Assembly: GCA_016716275.1 (NCBI GenBank)
Contig: JADJWR010000003.1
Span: forward strand, 248,001-312,000
DNA from: Burkholderiales bacterium
Lineage (GTDB): Bacteria > Pseudomonadota > Gammaproteobacteria > Burkholderiales > Burkholderiaceae_F
Direction: 5' to 3'
DNA: 64,000 nucleotides
Below, piece by piece: positions 26,846-34,802 of the stretch. The notes below the pieces were generated by a model. That model saw nothing but the letters and a program-made list of their open reading frames with translations, was not told the DNA's origin and did not search any database. Position 1 is the first letter of the stretch. Each line of letters opens with the position of its first letter. The translations under genes and the position numbers were made by a program.

Positions 26846-28045
26846 ATGTACTTTCTGGAATTCCTCGACGGCGGGTTGCTGAACCTCGCTTGGTGGCAAC
26901 TCGTCCTGGCGACGCTGCTGCTCACCCACGTCACCATCGCGGCAGTCACCATCTTTCTGCACCGATCGCAGGCGCACCGCGCGCTCGACCTGCATCCGGC
27001 CGTGTCGCACTTCTTTCGCGCCTGGCTCTGGCTGACCACCGGCATGCAGACCAAGGAGTGGGTGGCGATACACCGGAAGCACCACGCCAAGTGCGAGACC
27101 CCGGAGGATCCGCACAGCCCGCAGACCCGGGGCCTGCGCAAGGTGCTCTGGCAGGGTGCCGAGCTCTACATGGAAGAGGCGAACAACCGGGAAACGCTGG
27201 CCCGCTACGGGCACGGCACACCGAACGACTGGATCGAACGAAACGTCTATTCGCGCTTCACCTGGCACGGCTGCGGACTCATGCTGGTCGCCGACGTCGT
27301 CCTTTTCGGCGCTGCCGGTGTCGCCATCTGGGCGGTGCAGATGATGTGGATCCCGTTGTTTGCCGCCGGCGTCATCAATGGTCTCGCGCACTACTGGGGC
27401 TATCGCAACTACGACAGCCCGGACGCCGCGACCAACATCAGCCCGTGGGGCATCCTGATCGGCGGCGAGGAACTGCACAACAACCACCACACCTACCCGA
27501 CGTCGGCCAAGCTGTCGAGCAAGTGGTACGAGTTCGATCTCGGCTGGGCCTACATCCGGGCGCTGTCGATGCTCGGCCTGGCCAGGGTGCTGCGGGTAGC
27601 GCCGGTGCCGAAGGTGATCGCGCCGCGCGCCGGCATCGACATGCAGACGCTGCAGGCGGTGATCGCCAACCGCTACGACCTGCTTTCCCGCTACGCCAGC
27701 GGCCTGCGCCGGACGCTGAACGAGGAACTGCACCGTCTTAGCCTGCCGGCCGCCGAGCAGGAGCGTTTTGCCGGCCTTCGGCGCTGGCTGCGCAAGTCCG
27801 ACGTGCAGGCGATCCCGGCCGCACAGCAGCAGACGCTGCGCGAACTGCTGGGCAAGAGCGGCGCGATGCGCACGCTGGTGGAGATGAGAGCGGAACTGGC
27901 GGCGATCTGGGAGCGTGGCAGCGCGTCGCGCGAGCAGATGGTCGCCAATCTGCAGGACTGGATCGCGCGCGCCGAGGCCAGCGGCATCCGTGCGCTGCAG
28001 GAAGCGGCGCTGCGCATCCGCAGTTACGCGCCGTCGGCGGCCTGA
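26846..28045 (+). CDS. membrane fatty acid desaturase (acyl-lipid delta-9 type)
   Basis: A 399-residue integral-membrane di-iron desaturase, probably introducing the cis double bond into phospholipid acyl chains. Histidine boxes: HRSQAHR (near 39), HRKHH (near 76) and HNNHH (near 212). Hydrophobic pairs lie near 15-40 and 150-185. The C-terminal 150 residues form a long charged helical tail (LQTLQAVIANRYDLLSRYAS) beyond the usual desaturase core. A hairpin overlaps the leader just upstream of the ribosome site, which may link translation to temperature. Confidence 0.92.
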   Translation: MYFLEFLDGGLLNLAWWQLVLATLLLTHVTIAAVTIFLHRSQAHRALDLHPAVSHFFRAWLWLTTGMQTKEWVAIHRKHHAKCETPEDPHSPQTRGLRKVLWQGAELYMEEANNRETLARYGHGTPNDWIERNVYSRFTWHGCGLMLVADVVLFGAAGVAIWAVQMMWIPLFAAGVINGLAHYWGYRNYDSPDAATNISPWGILIGGEELHNNHHTYPTSAKLSSKWYEFDLGWAYIRALSMLGLARVLRVAPVPKVIAPRAGIDMQTLQAVIANRYDLLSRYASGLRRTLNEELHRLSLPAAEQERFAGLRRWLRKSDVQAIPAAQQQTLRELLGKSGAMRTLVEMRAELAAIWERGSASREQMVANLQDWIARAEASGIRALQEAALRIRSYAPSAA

Positions 28046-28074
28046 TCGCGGACGCGCCGCCGCGCGGGCAACAA

Positions 28075-28096
28075 AAAACCGGCCACGGCCGGTTTT
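28075..28096. terminator. bidirectional terminator, desaturase/rpmG
   Basis: AAAACCGGCC (28075-28084) and GGCCGGTTTT (28087-28096) form a stem with A/T ends that can act on both strands, between the convergent desaturase and rpmG genes. Confidence 0.75.
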
Positions 28097-28119
28097 CCGC
28101 CGGGTGACGGGCTACGCGC

Positions 28120-28287
28120 CTACTTGAGCTTCGTTTCCTTGTAGGCGACGTGCTTGCGCGCCACCGGGTCGTACTTCATGAACTGAAGTTTGTCCGGTGT
28201 CGTGCGCTTGTTCTTCGACGTCGTGTAGAAATGGCCGGTGCCGGCCGTTGATTCCAGCTTGATCTTCTCGCGGGCGCCTTTTGCCAT
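28120..28287 (-). CDS. rpmG: 50S ribosomal protein L33 (zinc-free form)
   Basis: A 55-residue protein read on the minus strand: MAKGAREKIKLESTAGTGHF at the start and DPVARKHVAYKETKLK at the end. No cysteines are present, so this is the zinc-independent C-minus paralogue. It lies 20 bases after rpmB, the standard rpmB-rpmG pair. Confidence 0.96.
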   Translation of the reverse strand: MAKGAREKIKLESTAGTGHFYTTSKNKRTTPDKLQFMKYDPVARKHVAYKETKLK

Positions 28288-28307
28288 CGCTGCTCTCCCG
28301 GTTCAGT

Positions 28308-28541
28308 TCAGATTTCGCCGCGGCCGCGCAGGTCGGCCAGCACGGCGTCGATACCCTGCTTCTCGATCGTCCGCAGTCCCGCGTTGGTCAGGCGCAGCCG
28401 GACCCAGCGCTTCTCGCTTTCGACCCAGAAGCGGCGATCCTGCAGGTTGGGCAGGAAGCGGCGCTTGGTCCGGTTGTTGGCGTGCGAGACGTTGTTGCCG
28501 ACCATCGGCTTCTTGCCTGTTACTTGACACACTCGTGCCAT
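28308..28541 (-). CDS. rpmB: 50S ribosomal protein L28
   Basis: 77 residues, MARVCQVTGKKPMVGNNVSH, then NNRTKRRFLPNLQDRRFWVE, diagnostic for L28. It has only one cysteine, so no zinc site. A sigma70-like promoter sits about 88 bases upstream, and the small palindrome ATAACGGTTAT (28559-28569) lies in its leader. Confidence 0.97.
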   Translation of the reverse strand: MARVCQVTGKKPMVGNNVSHANNRTKRRFLPNLQDRRFWVESEKRWVRLRLTNAGLRTIEKQGIDAVLADLRGRGEI

Positions 28542-28628
28542 GGCTATTCCTCGGCCTGATAACGGTTATGCGATCCAGCCGGACGGCTGCACGGGAAACG
28601 CGGGGCAGCGGCTGAACGAAAGCCAGTA

Positions 28629-28657
28629 AGTATAGCGTCTGGCGCCGTGCCGATCCA
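28629..28657 (-). promoter_or_regulatory. putative promoter for rpmB-rpmG
   Basis: Minus-strand TATACT (28634-28629, five of six) with TGGATC 17 bases upstream (28657-28652, weak -35). The leader to rpmB would be about 80 nt. Confidence 0.45.
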
Positions 28658-28695
28658 GTCGGGCGCGGCAGGCGACTGCCGCCGGCACGCCGCCT

Positions 28696-29418
28696 CTACA
28701 GCAGGCCCCGTTCGGCGAACGACACGCTCGACGCTCCGGCGACGATGACGTGGTCAAGGACGCGCACGTCGACCAGCGCCAGGGACTCGCGCAGGCTGCG
28801 GGTGAGCAGTTCGTCTGCCCGGCTGGGCTCGGCCACGCCGGACGGGTGGTTGTGGGCGAAGATGACCGACGCTGCATTGCGGGCCAGCGCCCGCTTGACC
28901 ACCTCGCGCGGGTAGACGCTGGTCTGCGTCAGGGTGCCGCGGAACAGCTGCTCGTCGTCGATCAGCCGGTTCTGCGCATCCAGGAAGAGCACCGCGAAGA
29001 CTTCGTGGGGCAGGCTGCCGATGCGCAGCCGCAGGTACTCGCGGACCTTCGGCGGCGAGTCCAGCAGGGGCTGCTTGCCGACTTCCTCTCTGAGCGCGCG
29101 GCGTGACAGTTCGATCACTGCCAGCAACTGTGCGCACTTGGCCGGACCGAAGCCCGGCATCGCCCGGATCTCGTCGGCGGGGGCATTGAGCAGGCCATTG
29201 AGTGAGCCGAACCGCTCGATGGCGCCGCGCGCCAGGTCGAGCACGCTGAGCCCGGGCAGGCCGATCCGCAGGAAAACCGCCAGCAGTTCCGCTTCCGACA
29301 GCGACTGCGGGCCATGCCTGAGCAGTCGCTCGCGCGGGCGCTCGGTCGCCGGCCAGTCGCGAACGGTCCGCCTGGGTCCGTTGGCTACAATGACCTGTCT
29401 GCGTCTGCCGACCGCCAT
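28696..29418 (-). CDS. radC: RadC family JAMM/MPN+ protein
   Basis: 240 residues. The helix-hairpin-helix region is IRAMPGFGPAKCAQLLAVIE; the metalloprotease-like MPN+ site is FAHNHPSGVAEPSRAD, with the expected upstream glutamate. The name is historical, and a DNA-repair role has not held up in E. coli. The N-terminus before DWPATERPRERLL has 18 residues with no alternative GTG or TTG, so ATG at 29418 is the likely start; it overlaps the divergent slpA start inside CCATGG. Confidence 0.93.
   Translation of the reverse strand: MAVGRRRQVIVANGPRRTVRDWPATERPRERLLRHGPQSLSEAELLAVFLRIGLPGLSVLDLARGAIERFGSLNGLLNAPADEIRAMPGFGPAKCAQLLAVIELSRRALREEVGKQPLLDSPPKVREYLRLRIGSLPHEVFAVLFLDAQNRLIDDEQLFRGTLTQTSVYPREVVKRALARNAASVIFAHNHPSGVAEPSRADELLTRSLRESLALVDVRVLDHVIVAGASSVSFAERGLL
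29386..29391 (+). promoter_or_regulatory. putative -10 box for slpA-ispH inside radC
   Basis: TACAAT, five of six matches, 25 bases before the slpA ATG and lying within the radC coding sequence on the opposite strand. The -35 is unclear. Confidence 0.35.
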
Positions 29419-29866
29419 GGCCCGTATCGCGCCCGATTCGCACGTGACGCTTCATTATCGCCTCGCGGCGCTTGTCGACGGCGCCGAACGGGAGGTGATT
29501 AGCACGCACGGCGGCCACCCGGCGACGCTGCAGCTTGGCGGCGGACATCTGGCGGCGACGCTCGAGGAGAAGCTGCTCGGGCTCGACGAGGGCGCGCAGG
29601 CGACGTTCGAGCTGACCCCGGCGGAGGCATTCGGCGAACGCAGTGCGCAACTCGTGCAGTCGCTGTCGCGGGTCGCCTTCGACGCCAACGCCGACGCCGG
29701 AACCGAGTATTCGCCGGGCGACGTCGTCGAGTTCGAGCGCCCCGATGGTGGTCGCCTGGCCGGCGTCCTGAAGGAGCGCGACGGCCGACGGGTGGTCGTC
29801 GACTTCAATCATCCGCTGGCCGGCGTGCCGCTGCGGTTCTCCGTCGTCGTCATCGGAGTGCTCTGA
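29417..29866 (+). CDS. slpA: FKBP-type peptidyl-prolyl cis-trans isomerase, SlpA type
   Basis: 149-residue cytoplasmic prolyl isomerase/chaperone. The FKBP strand pattern VTLHYRLAALVDG, then the inserted IF domain with ELTPAEAFGERS, and the end VVVDFNHPLAGVPLRFSVVV are typical of SlpA/SlyD. There is no C-terminal histidine-rich tail, which favours SlpA. The stop shares its last base with the ispH ATG (TGATG), the conserved slpA-ispH pair. Confidence 0.93.
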   Translation: MARIAPDSHVTLHYRLAALVDGAEREVISTHGGHPATLQLGGGHLAATLEEKLLGLDEGAQATFELTPAEAFGERSAQLVQSLSRVAFDANADAGTEYSPGDVVEFERPDGGRLAGVLKERDGRRVVVDFNHPLAGVPLRFSVVVIGVL

Positions 29867-30822
29867 TGGAAGTGCTGCTTGCACAGCCGCGCGGCTTCTG
29901 CGCCGGGGTCGACCGCGCGATCGAGATCGTCGAGCGGGCACTGCAGGTGCACGGCGCGCCGATCTACGTCCGTCACGAGATCGTGCACAACACGCACGTG
30001 GTGGCCGCGCTGCGCGCCAAGGGCGCGGTGTTCGTCGACGAACTCGACCAGGTGCCTGCCGGCGCCACGGTGGTGTTCTCGGCCCATGGCGTGTCGAAGG
30101 CGGTGCGTGGCGAGGCGCTGGCGCGCGGCCTGCGGGTGTTCGACGCCACCTGCCCGCTGGTGACCAAGGTGCACGTCGAGGTCGAGCGGATGCGGGCGCA
30201 GGGCCGTGAGATCGTCATGATCGGCCATGCCGGCCACCCCGAGGTCGAGGGCACGATGGGCCAGGCCGAGGGCGGCATCTACCTGGTCGAGTCGCCCGAG
30301 GACGTGGCAAAGCTGCAGGTGCGCAATCCGGACCTGCTCGCCTATGTCACGCAGACCACCCTGTCGATCGACGACGCCGCCCAGGTGGTCGCCGCGCTGA
30401 GGCAGCGCTTTCCGAGCATCGCCGCGCCGAAGAAGGCGGACATCTGCTATGCGACACAGAACCGGCAGGACGCGGTCAAGTTCATGGCGCCGCAGGTCGA
30501 CCTGGTGATCGTGATCGGCAGCCGGACCAGCTCGAACTCGAACCGGCTGCGCGAGGTGGCGCAGCGCTTCGGTGTGGCTGCCTACCTGGTCGACGGTGCG
30601 CACGACGTCGACCCGGCCTGGCTGCAGGGTTGCGAGCGAATCGGCGTGACCGCCGGCGCCTCGGCGCCCGAGTCGCTGGTGCAGGCGCTGATCGAGCGCC
30701 TGCAATCGCTTGGCGCCGCGCGCGTGCGCGTTCTCGACGGCGTCGAGGAAAGCGTGGTCTTTCCCCTTCCCAAGGGGCTCGGACGAGCAGCAGTCGCCGA
30801 GCCGGTTGGAAACACGCAGTAG
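29866..30822 (+). CDS. ispH: 4-hydroxy-3-methylbut-2-enyl diphosphate reductase
   Basis: Last step of the MEP isoprenoid pathway, making IPP and DMAPP with a [4Fe-4S] cluster. 318 residues. The three cluster cysteines are in QPRGFCAGVDRA (C12), FDATCPLVTKVH and ADICYATQNRQ. The catalytic Glu-containing GHPEVEGTMGQ and the substrate Thr/Ser pocket SRTSSNSNRL are present. Confidence 0.97.
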   Translation: MEVLLAQPRGFCAGVDRAIEIVERALQVHGAPIYVRHEIVHNTHVVAALRAKGAVFVDELDQVPAGATVVFSAHGVSKAVRGEALARGLRVFDATCPLVTKVHVEVERMRAQGREIVMIGHAGHPEVEGTMGQAEGGIYLVESPEDVAKLQVRNPDLLAYVTQTTLSIDDAAQVVAALRQRFPSIAAPKKADICYATQNRQDAVKFMAPQVDLVIVIGSRTSSNSNRLREVAQRFGVAAYLVDGAHDVDPAWLQGCERIGVTAGASAPESLVQALIERLQSLGAARVRVLDGVEESVVFPLPKGLGRAAVAEPVGNTQ

Positions 30823-30841
30823 ATCCCACTAGGAGACATCG

Positions 30842-31408
30842 ATGAAACGAGTACTGGCCGCGTTGCTTCTGACGGCAGCGACTGCGCTTGCGCAGGCGGT
30901 CGAAGTCGAGGGCGTGAATTTCGATCCGGCAGTCCAGGTCGGCGGCCAGCCGCTGCAGCTGAACGGCGCCGGCCTGCGGACGCGGCTCATGTTCAAGGTC
31001 TACGCCGCCGGGCTCTATGTCCCGCAGAAGTCGAACGCGGCGGCCACATTGCTCGCCCAGAAGGGGCCGCGCCGGGTGGCGATCGGCATGCTTCGCAATG
31101 TCGACGCCGAGACCTTCGTCGGTGCGCTGAACGACGGGCTGAAAGCCAACCTCTCTGCCGAGCAACTGGCCGGGTTCAAGCCGCAGATCGACGCGCTCAA
31201 TGCCACCTTCAAGGAAGTCGGCGAGGCGAAGAAGGGCGACCGGATCAACTTCGAGTTCACGCCGGAGGGCGGCACGCGAGTGATCGTCAACGGCCAGCCG
31301 CGCGGCGCGGCGATCCCCGGCGAGGCGTTCTTTGAGGCTGTCCTGCGGATATGGATCGGCGACAAGCCGGTCGATGCCGACCTGAAGCGGGGCATGCTCG
31401 GCGGCTGA
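30842..31408 (+). CDS. chalcone-isomerase-like exported protein
   Basis: 188 residues with a signal peptide (MKRVLAALLLTAATALAQA). The mature part matches the bacterial chalcone isomerase-like family: LNGAGLRTRLMFKVYAAGLYV, then VGALNDGLKANLS and GEAFFEAVLRIWIGDKPVD. No flavonoid pathway is implied; bacterial members are periplasmic proteins of unclear role, perhaps lipid-binding. It starts 19 bases after ispH. Confidence 0.85.
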   Translation: MKRVLAALLLTAATALAQAVEVEGVNFDPAVQVGGQPLQLNGAGLRTRLMFKVYAAGLYVPQKSNAAATLLAQKGPRRVAIGMLRNVDAETFVGALNDGLKANLSAEQLAGFKPQIDALNATFKEVGEAKKGDRINFEFTPEGGTRVIVNGQPRGAAIPGEAFFEAVLRIWIGDKPVDADLKRGMLGG

Positions 31409-31421
31409 CGGTGCTCTGCCA

Positions 31422-31463
31422 GGAAGCGACGAAGCCCGGCCCGGTCCGGGCTTTGTCGCTTCC
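31422..31463 (+). terminator. 18-bp stem-loop between the chalcone-isomerase-like gene and xerD
   Basis: Positions 31422-31439 pair with 31446-31463 with one mismatch around a six-base loop (CCCGGT). The T-rich patch falls inside the stem, so this is an atypical terminator or an attenuator ahead of xerD. Confidence 0.55.
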
Positions 31464-31512
31464 GGCGGCGGTTCGACGCGCAGGTCGGCACGGCGGCACC
31501 TCACGGCAAGCG

Positions 31513-32424
31513 ATGAACAGGACGCGTCCGGTTGGCGCAAAGCCGGCGGCTTCGCCGCTGATCGACCGCTTTCTCGACGCACTGTGGCTGGAGGACGGGC
31601 TCGCGTCGAACACGCTTGCCGCTTACCGGCGCGACCTGCAGCAACTGACGTCGCGGCTCGGCGGCGGCGAGCCGCTGGCCGCCAGCGAGGCAGACCTGCA
31701 GCGCCACTTCGCGGAGGGCTTCGCCGCCTCGCGCGCCAGCACGGCCAATCGGCGGCTGGCGACGCTGCGCCGCTTCTACCGCTGGGCGCTGCGCGAGGGA
31801 CTGATCGATCGCGACCCTACCCTGCGGCTGGTCGGCGCCAAGGCGCCGCCGCGGTTCCCGAAGTCGCTGACGGAAGCACAGGTCGAGGCGCTGCTCACCG
31901 CCCCTGAAACGGATTCGGAACTCGGACTGCGCGACCGGGCGATGCTCGAATTGCTCTATGCGACCGGTTTGCGGGTGAGCGAACTGGTCGGCCTGACGCT
32001 CAACGAAGTCTCGCTCGGCGAGGGACTGGTGCGTGTCACCGGCAAGGGTCAGAAGGAGCGTGTGGTGCCGGTGGGCGAGGAGGCGCGTCTGTGGCTGGAG
32101 CGCTACGCGGCGCGGGCGCGGCCGGCGCTGCTCAAGGGGCGTACCGCCGAGGCGCTGTTCGTCACCCGGCAGGCCGGTCCGATGAGCCGGCAGATGTTCT
32201 GGAAGCTCGTCCGCCGCTACGCGCTGCGCGCCGACATCCGCGCACCGCTGTCGCCGCACGGACTGCGCCATGCGTTCGCCACCCACCTGCTGAACCACGG
32301 CGCGGACCTGCGCGTGGTGCAGATGCTGCTCGGCCATGCCGACATTTCGACCACCCAGATCTACACGCACGTGGCGCGTGAGCGCCTGCAGGCGCTGCAC
32401 GAGCGCCATCACCCGCGCGGCTAG
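31513..32424 (+). CDS. xerD: tyrosine recombinase XerD
   Basis: Resolves chromosome dimers at dif together with XerC. 303 residues from ATG 31513. The N-terminal SAM-like core-binding region IDRFLDALWLEDGLASNTLA is XerD-like rather than XerC-like. Catalytic residues of the family: R154 (YATGLRVSEL), K178 (TGKGQKER), H249-x-x-R252 (SPHGLRHAFATHLL), H275 (LLGHADIST) and Y284 (TQIYTHV). It is complete, so this is the housekeeping enzyme and not a phage integrase. Confidence 0.95.
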   Translation: MNRTRPVGAKPAASPLIDRFLDALWLEDGLASNTLAAYRRDLQQLTSRLGGGEPLAASEADLQRHFAEGFAASRASTANRRLATLRRFYRWALREGLIDRDPTLRLVGAKAPPRFPKSLTEAQVEALLTAPETDSELGLRDRAMLELLYATGLRVSELVGLTLNEVSLGEGLVRVTGKGQKERVVPVGEEARLWLERYAARARPALLKGRTAEALFVTRQAGPMSRQMFWKLVRRYALRADIRAPLSPHGLRHAFATHLLNHGADLRVVQMLLGHADISTTQIYTHVARERLQALHERHHPRG

Positions 32425-32427
32425 ACT
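32422..32427 (+). promoter_or_regulatory. -10 box overlapping the xerD stop, close to ybaK
   Basis: TAGACT includes the xerD stop codon and ends eight bases before the ybaK ATG. A leaderless or two-base-leader ybaK transcript is possible. Confidence 0.3.
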
Positions 32428-32435
32428 GCGCGCCG

Positions 32436-32927
32436 ATGAGCAGAGCGAATCACGTCTCGGAAACGCCGGCGACGGCCTGGTTGCGCGGGCACGGCGTGCC
32501 CTTCGCCGAGCATGCCTACGAGTACGTCGAGCACGGCGGCACGGCGGTGTCGTCGCAGTCGCTCGGCGTGCCGGAGCATCAGGTGGTGAAGACGCTGGTG
32601 ATGCAGGACGAGCGGGGCAGGCCGCTGATCGTGCTGATGCACGGCGACCGCAAGGTGTCGACCAAGAACCTGGCCCGCCAGATCGACCGCAAGCGCGTCG
32701 AGCCGTGCACGCCGGAGGTGGCGCAGCGGCACACCGGCTACCAGGTCGGCGGCACCTCGCCTTTCGGCCTGCGCAAGCCGATGCCGATGTTCGTCGAGCG
32801 CACGGTGCTCGACCTCGGGCGCATCTACATCAACGGCGGCCGGCGCGGATTCCTGGTCGAGATCCCGCCGTCGGTTCTCGTCGCCTCGCTCGGCGCGGTG
32901 CCGGTCGCCTGCGCGCTCGAGACCTGA
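32436..32927 (+). CDS. ybaK: Cys-tRNA(Pro)/Cys-tRNA(Cys) deacylase YbaK
   Basis: 163-residue trans-editing enzyme that hydrolyses Cys-tRNA(Pro) formed by ProRS. Motifs: VPEHQVVKTLVM with the essential lysine, GDRKVSTKNLARQ, GYQVGGTSPFGLRK (the GXXXP-type loop) and IYINGGRRGFLVEI. It starts 11 bases after xerD. Confidence 0.93.
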   Translation: MSRANHVSETPATAWLRGHGVPFAEHAYEYVEHGGTAVSSQSLGVPEHQVVKTLVMQDERGRPLIVLMHGDRKVSTKNLARQIDRKRVEPCTPEVAQRHTGYQVGGTSPFGLRKPMPMFVERTVLDLGRIYINGGRRGFLVEIPPSVLVASLGAVPVACALET

Positions 32928-32939
32928 GGGGCGTGCGCG

Positions 32940-33560
32940 GTGTCGATCGTGGCCTCGGTGGCGGCGCTTGCCGGCTCGTACCTGCTCGGCTCGGTCTCGT
33001 TTGCGGTGGTGGTCAGCCGGCTGTTCGGCCTTGCCGATCCGCGCAGCTACGGGTCGGGCAATCCCGGAGCGACCAACGTGCTGCGCTCCGGCAGCAAGAC
33101 AGCGGCGGCGCTGACGCTGCTCGGCGATGCCGTCAAGGGCGCGCTCGCGGTGTGGCTGGTGCGGGCCTTCGGCCCGCCGTTCGGCATCGGTGAACTAAGC
33201 GTGGCGCTGGCTGCGCTTGCCGCCTTCACCGGCCACCTATACCCGGTCTTCTTCGGCTTCAAGGGAGGCAAGGGGGTCGCCACCTTCCTCGGCGCGCTGC
33301 TGGCGCTGGAGTTTGCCGCCGGCCTGATCGCCTGCGCAACCTGGCTGGCCGTCGCGGTCGTGTTCCGCTACTCGTCGCTGGCGTCCTTGTGTGCGGCGGC
33401 GGCGGCACCGTTCGGCCTGTTCTGGCTGACCGGCTCGACCGGCGTGTCGCTGGTCGCCGCCGCGATGAGTGTCCTGCTGATCGCGCGACACCGGCAGAAC
33501 ATCGCCAACCTGCTTGCCGGCAAGGAGCGCCGAATCGGCGCCAAGCCGGCGCGCGGCTGA
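32940..33560 (+). CDS. plsY: glycerol-3-phosphate acyltransferase PlsY
   Basis: Inner-membrane enzyme acylating G3P from acyl-phosphate, the first step of phospholipid synthesis. 206 residues from a GTG start; about six hydrophobic segments. Conserved motifs: SYGSGNPGATNVLRSGSK, the glycine-rich cytosolic loop GFKGGKGVATFLG, and RHRQNIANLLAGKE near the C-terminus. It ends 14 bases from the convergent tsaD. Confidence 0.95.
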   Translation: MSIVASVAALAGSYLLGSVSFAVVVSRLFGLADPRSYGSGNPGATNVLRSGSKTAAALTLLGDAVKGALAVWLVRAFGPPFGIGELSVALAALAAFTGHLYPVFFGFKGGKGVATFLGALLALEFAAGLIACATWLAVAVVFRYSSLASLCAAAAAPFGLFWLTGSTGVSLVAAAMSVLLIARHRQNIANLLAGKERRIGAKPARG

Positions 33561-33574
33561 GCCGCGGCGAACGG

Positions 33575-34585
33575 TCAGCTGCCACCCAGCGGCCAGCGGG
33601 GCCGCACGCCGAAAGCGAGCGACTGCTCGGCCGCGCCGGCCTGCAACCGCGCCAGCCCGGCCATCGCGATCATCGCCCCGTTGTCGGTGCACAGCGCAAG
33701 CGGCGGGAAGAACAGCTCGGCGCCCGCCTGCGCGGCGGCCTGCTTTAGCGCCTGGCGCAACTGATCGTTGGCGCCGACGCCGCCGGCGACGACCAGCCGC
33801 CGAAGACCGGTCTGGTCCAGCGCGGCAAGCGACTTGCGAACGAGCACGTCGACGACGGCGTCGACGAACCCCCGGGCGATGTCGGCACGCACCTGCTCGC
33901 ACAGGTTGCCGGCGTTGCGCACCGCTGTCAGCACCGCGGTCTTCAGGCCGCTGAAGCTGAAATGCAGGTCGCGGCTGTGCAGCATCGGTCGCGGAAAGGC
34001 GAACGCGTCGGGCACGCCGAACTCGGCCAGCCTGGACACCGCCGGGCCGCCGGGATAGCCGAGTCCGAGCAGCTGCGCGGTCTTGTCGAAGGCTTCGCCG
34101 GCCGCATCGTCCTGTGTTTCACCAAGCAACCGGTAGGCGCCGAAGCCGTCCACCCGCATCAGCTGGGTATGTCCGCCGGAGACGAGCAGAGCGACGAAGG
34201 GAAAGGTCGGCTTCGGCTGCGCCAGCAGCGGCGACAGCAGGTGGCCTTCCATGTGGTGCACGTCGATCACCGGCCGGCCCAGGGCGAAGCCGAGCGCATG
34301 ACCGAAGCTGGCGCCGACCAGCAGCGCACCGACCAGGCCGGGGCCGGCGGTTACGGCGATCGCATCGACCTGTGGCAGGGCGACGCCGGCCTCGGTCAGC
34401 GTCCGCCGCACCAGCGGCAGCAGGCGCCTGATGTGGTCCCGCGAGGCCAGTTCCGGTACGACGCCCCCGAAGTCGCGGTGCATGTCGACCTGCGAGTGCA
34501 GGGCATGCGCCAGCACGCCGCGCTCGCTGTCGAGCAGCGCGACACCTGTTTCATCGCAGGAGGTTTCGAGGCCGAGGACGATCAC
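33575..34585 (-). CDS. tsaD: tRNA N6-adenosine threonylcarbamoyltransferase
   Basis: Catalytic ASKHA protein that completes the t6A37 modification of ANN-decoding tRNAs with TsaB, TsaC and TsaE. 336 residues from the GTG at 34585 (VIVLGLETSCDETGVALLDS); an upstream in-frame extension to 34753 is not family-like. The iron ligands are in HHMEGH, and further signatures are LVSGGHTQLM, GEAFDKTAQLLGLGYPGGP and VVAGGVGAND. Divergent from rpsU, as is usual. Confidence 0.96.
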   Translation of the reverse strand: MIVLGLETSCDETGVALLDSERGVLAHALHSQVDMHRDFGGVVPELASRDHIRRLLPLVRRTLTEAGVALPQVDAIAVTAGPGLVGALLVGASFGHALGFALGRPVIDVHHMEGHLLSPLLAQPKPTFPFVALLVSGGHTQLMRVDGFGAYRLLGETQDDAAGEAFDKTAQLLGLGYPGGPAVSRLAEFGVPDAFAFPRPMLHSRDLHFSFSGLKTAVLTAVRNAGNLCEQVRADIARGFVDAVVDVLVRKSLAALDQTGLRRLVVAGGVGANDQLRQALKQAAAQAGAELFFPPLALCTDNGAMIAMAGLARLQAGAAEQSLAFGVRPRWPLGGS

Positions 34586-34629
34586 GGACCAGTGGGAGTC
34601 AGGCGGGATCCGGCAGCCGCGCGGTAACG

Positions 34630-34657
34630 GGCAGTGACAAGCGGGCACTGACAAGCG
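34630..34657. repeat. tandem 14-bp direct repeat, tsaD/rpsU gap
   Basis: GGCAGTGACAAGCG is followed directly by GGCACTGACAAGCG, with one mismatch. It lies 45-72 bases upstream of tsaD and about 185 bases upstream of rpsU. Two adjacent copies suggest a protein-binding site or a simple duplication. Confidence 0.5.
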
Positions 34658-34781
34658 ACCGGCGAAGTCTACGGCGTGTGTGGGCCGGGCGCGCGCTGCC
34701 GGCGTGCGCGTGGCGAGGTCGATGCCGCAGGCCCGGCAGCGGCGCACCGGCATGCGGGCTTGCCGACCCCGCCGCCCGCCG

Positions 34782-34790
34782 TGCTATATT
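34782..34790 (+). promoter_or_regulatory. extended -10 promoter for rpsU
   Basis: TGCTATATT has the TGn extension and a -10 with five of six matches. TTGCCG at 34760-34765 could be a -35 at 19 bases. The predicted start near 34797 leaves a leader of about 46 nt. Confidence 0.5.
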
Positions 34791-34802
34791 TCCGCGCTTT
34801 CT

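Noticed and set aside
25121..27733. An 870-codon minus-strand frame under purN, the methylase and the desaturase.
   Set aside because: Antisense shadow with no domain; three well-supported genes occupy the plus strand.
31513..32424. Tyrosine recombinase as a sign of an integrated element.
   Set aside because: It is a full-length XerD in a housekeeping context, with no attachment repeats, tRNA target or cargo nearby.
33237..33902. Minus-strand frame across the plsY/tsaD junction.
   Set aside because: It is the reverse of plsY and an out-of-frame reading of tsaD; both real genes have complete family motifs.
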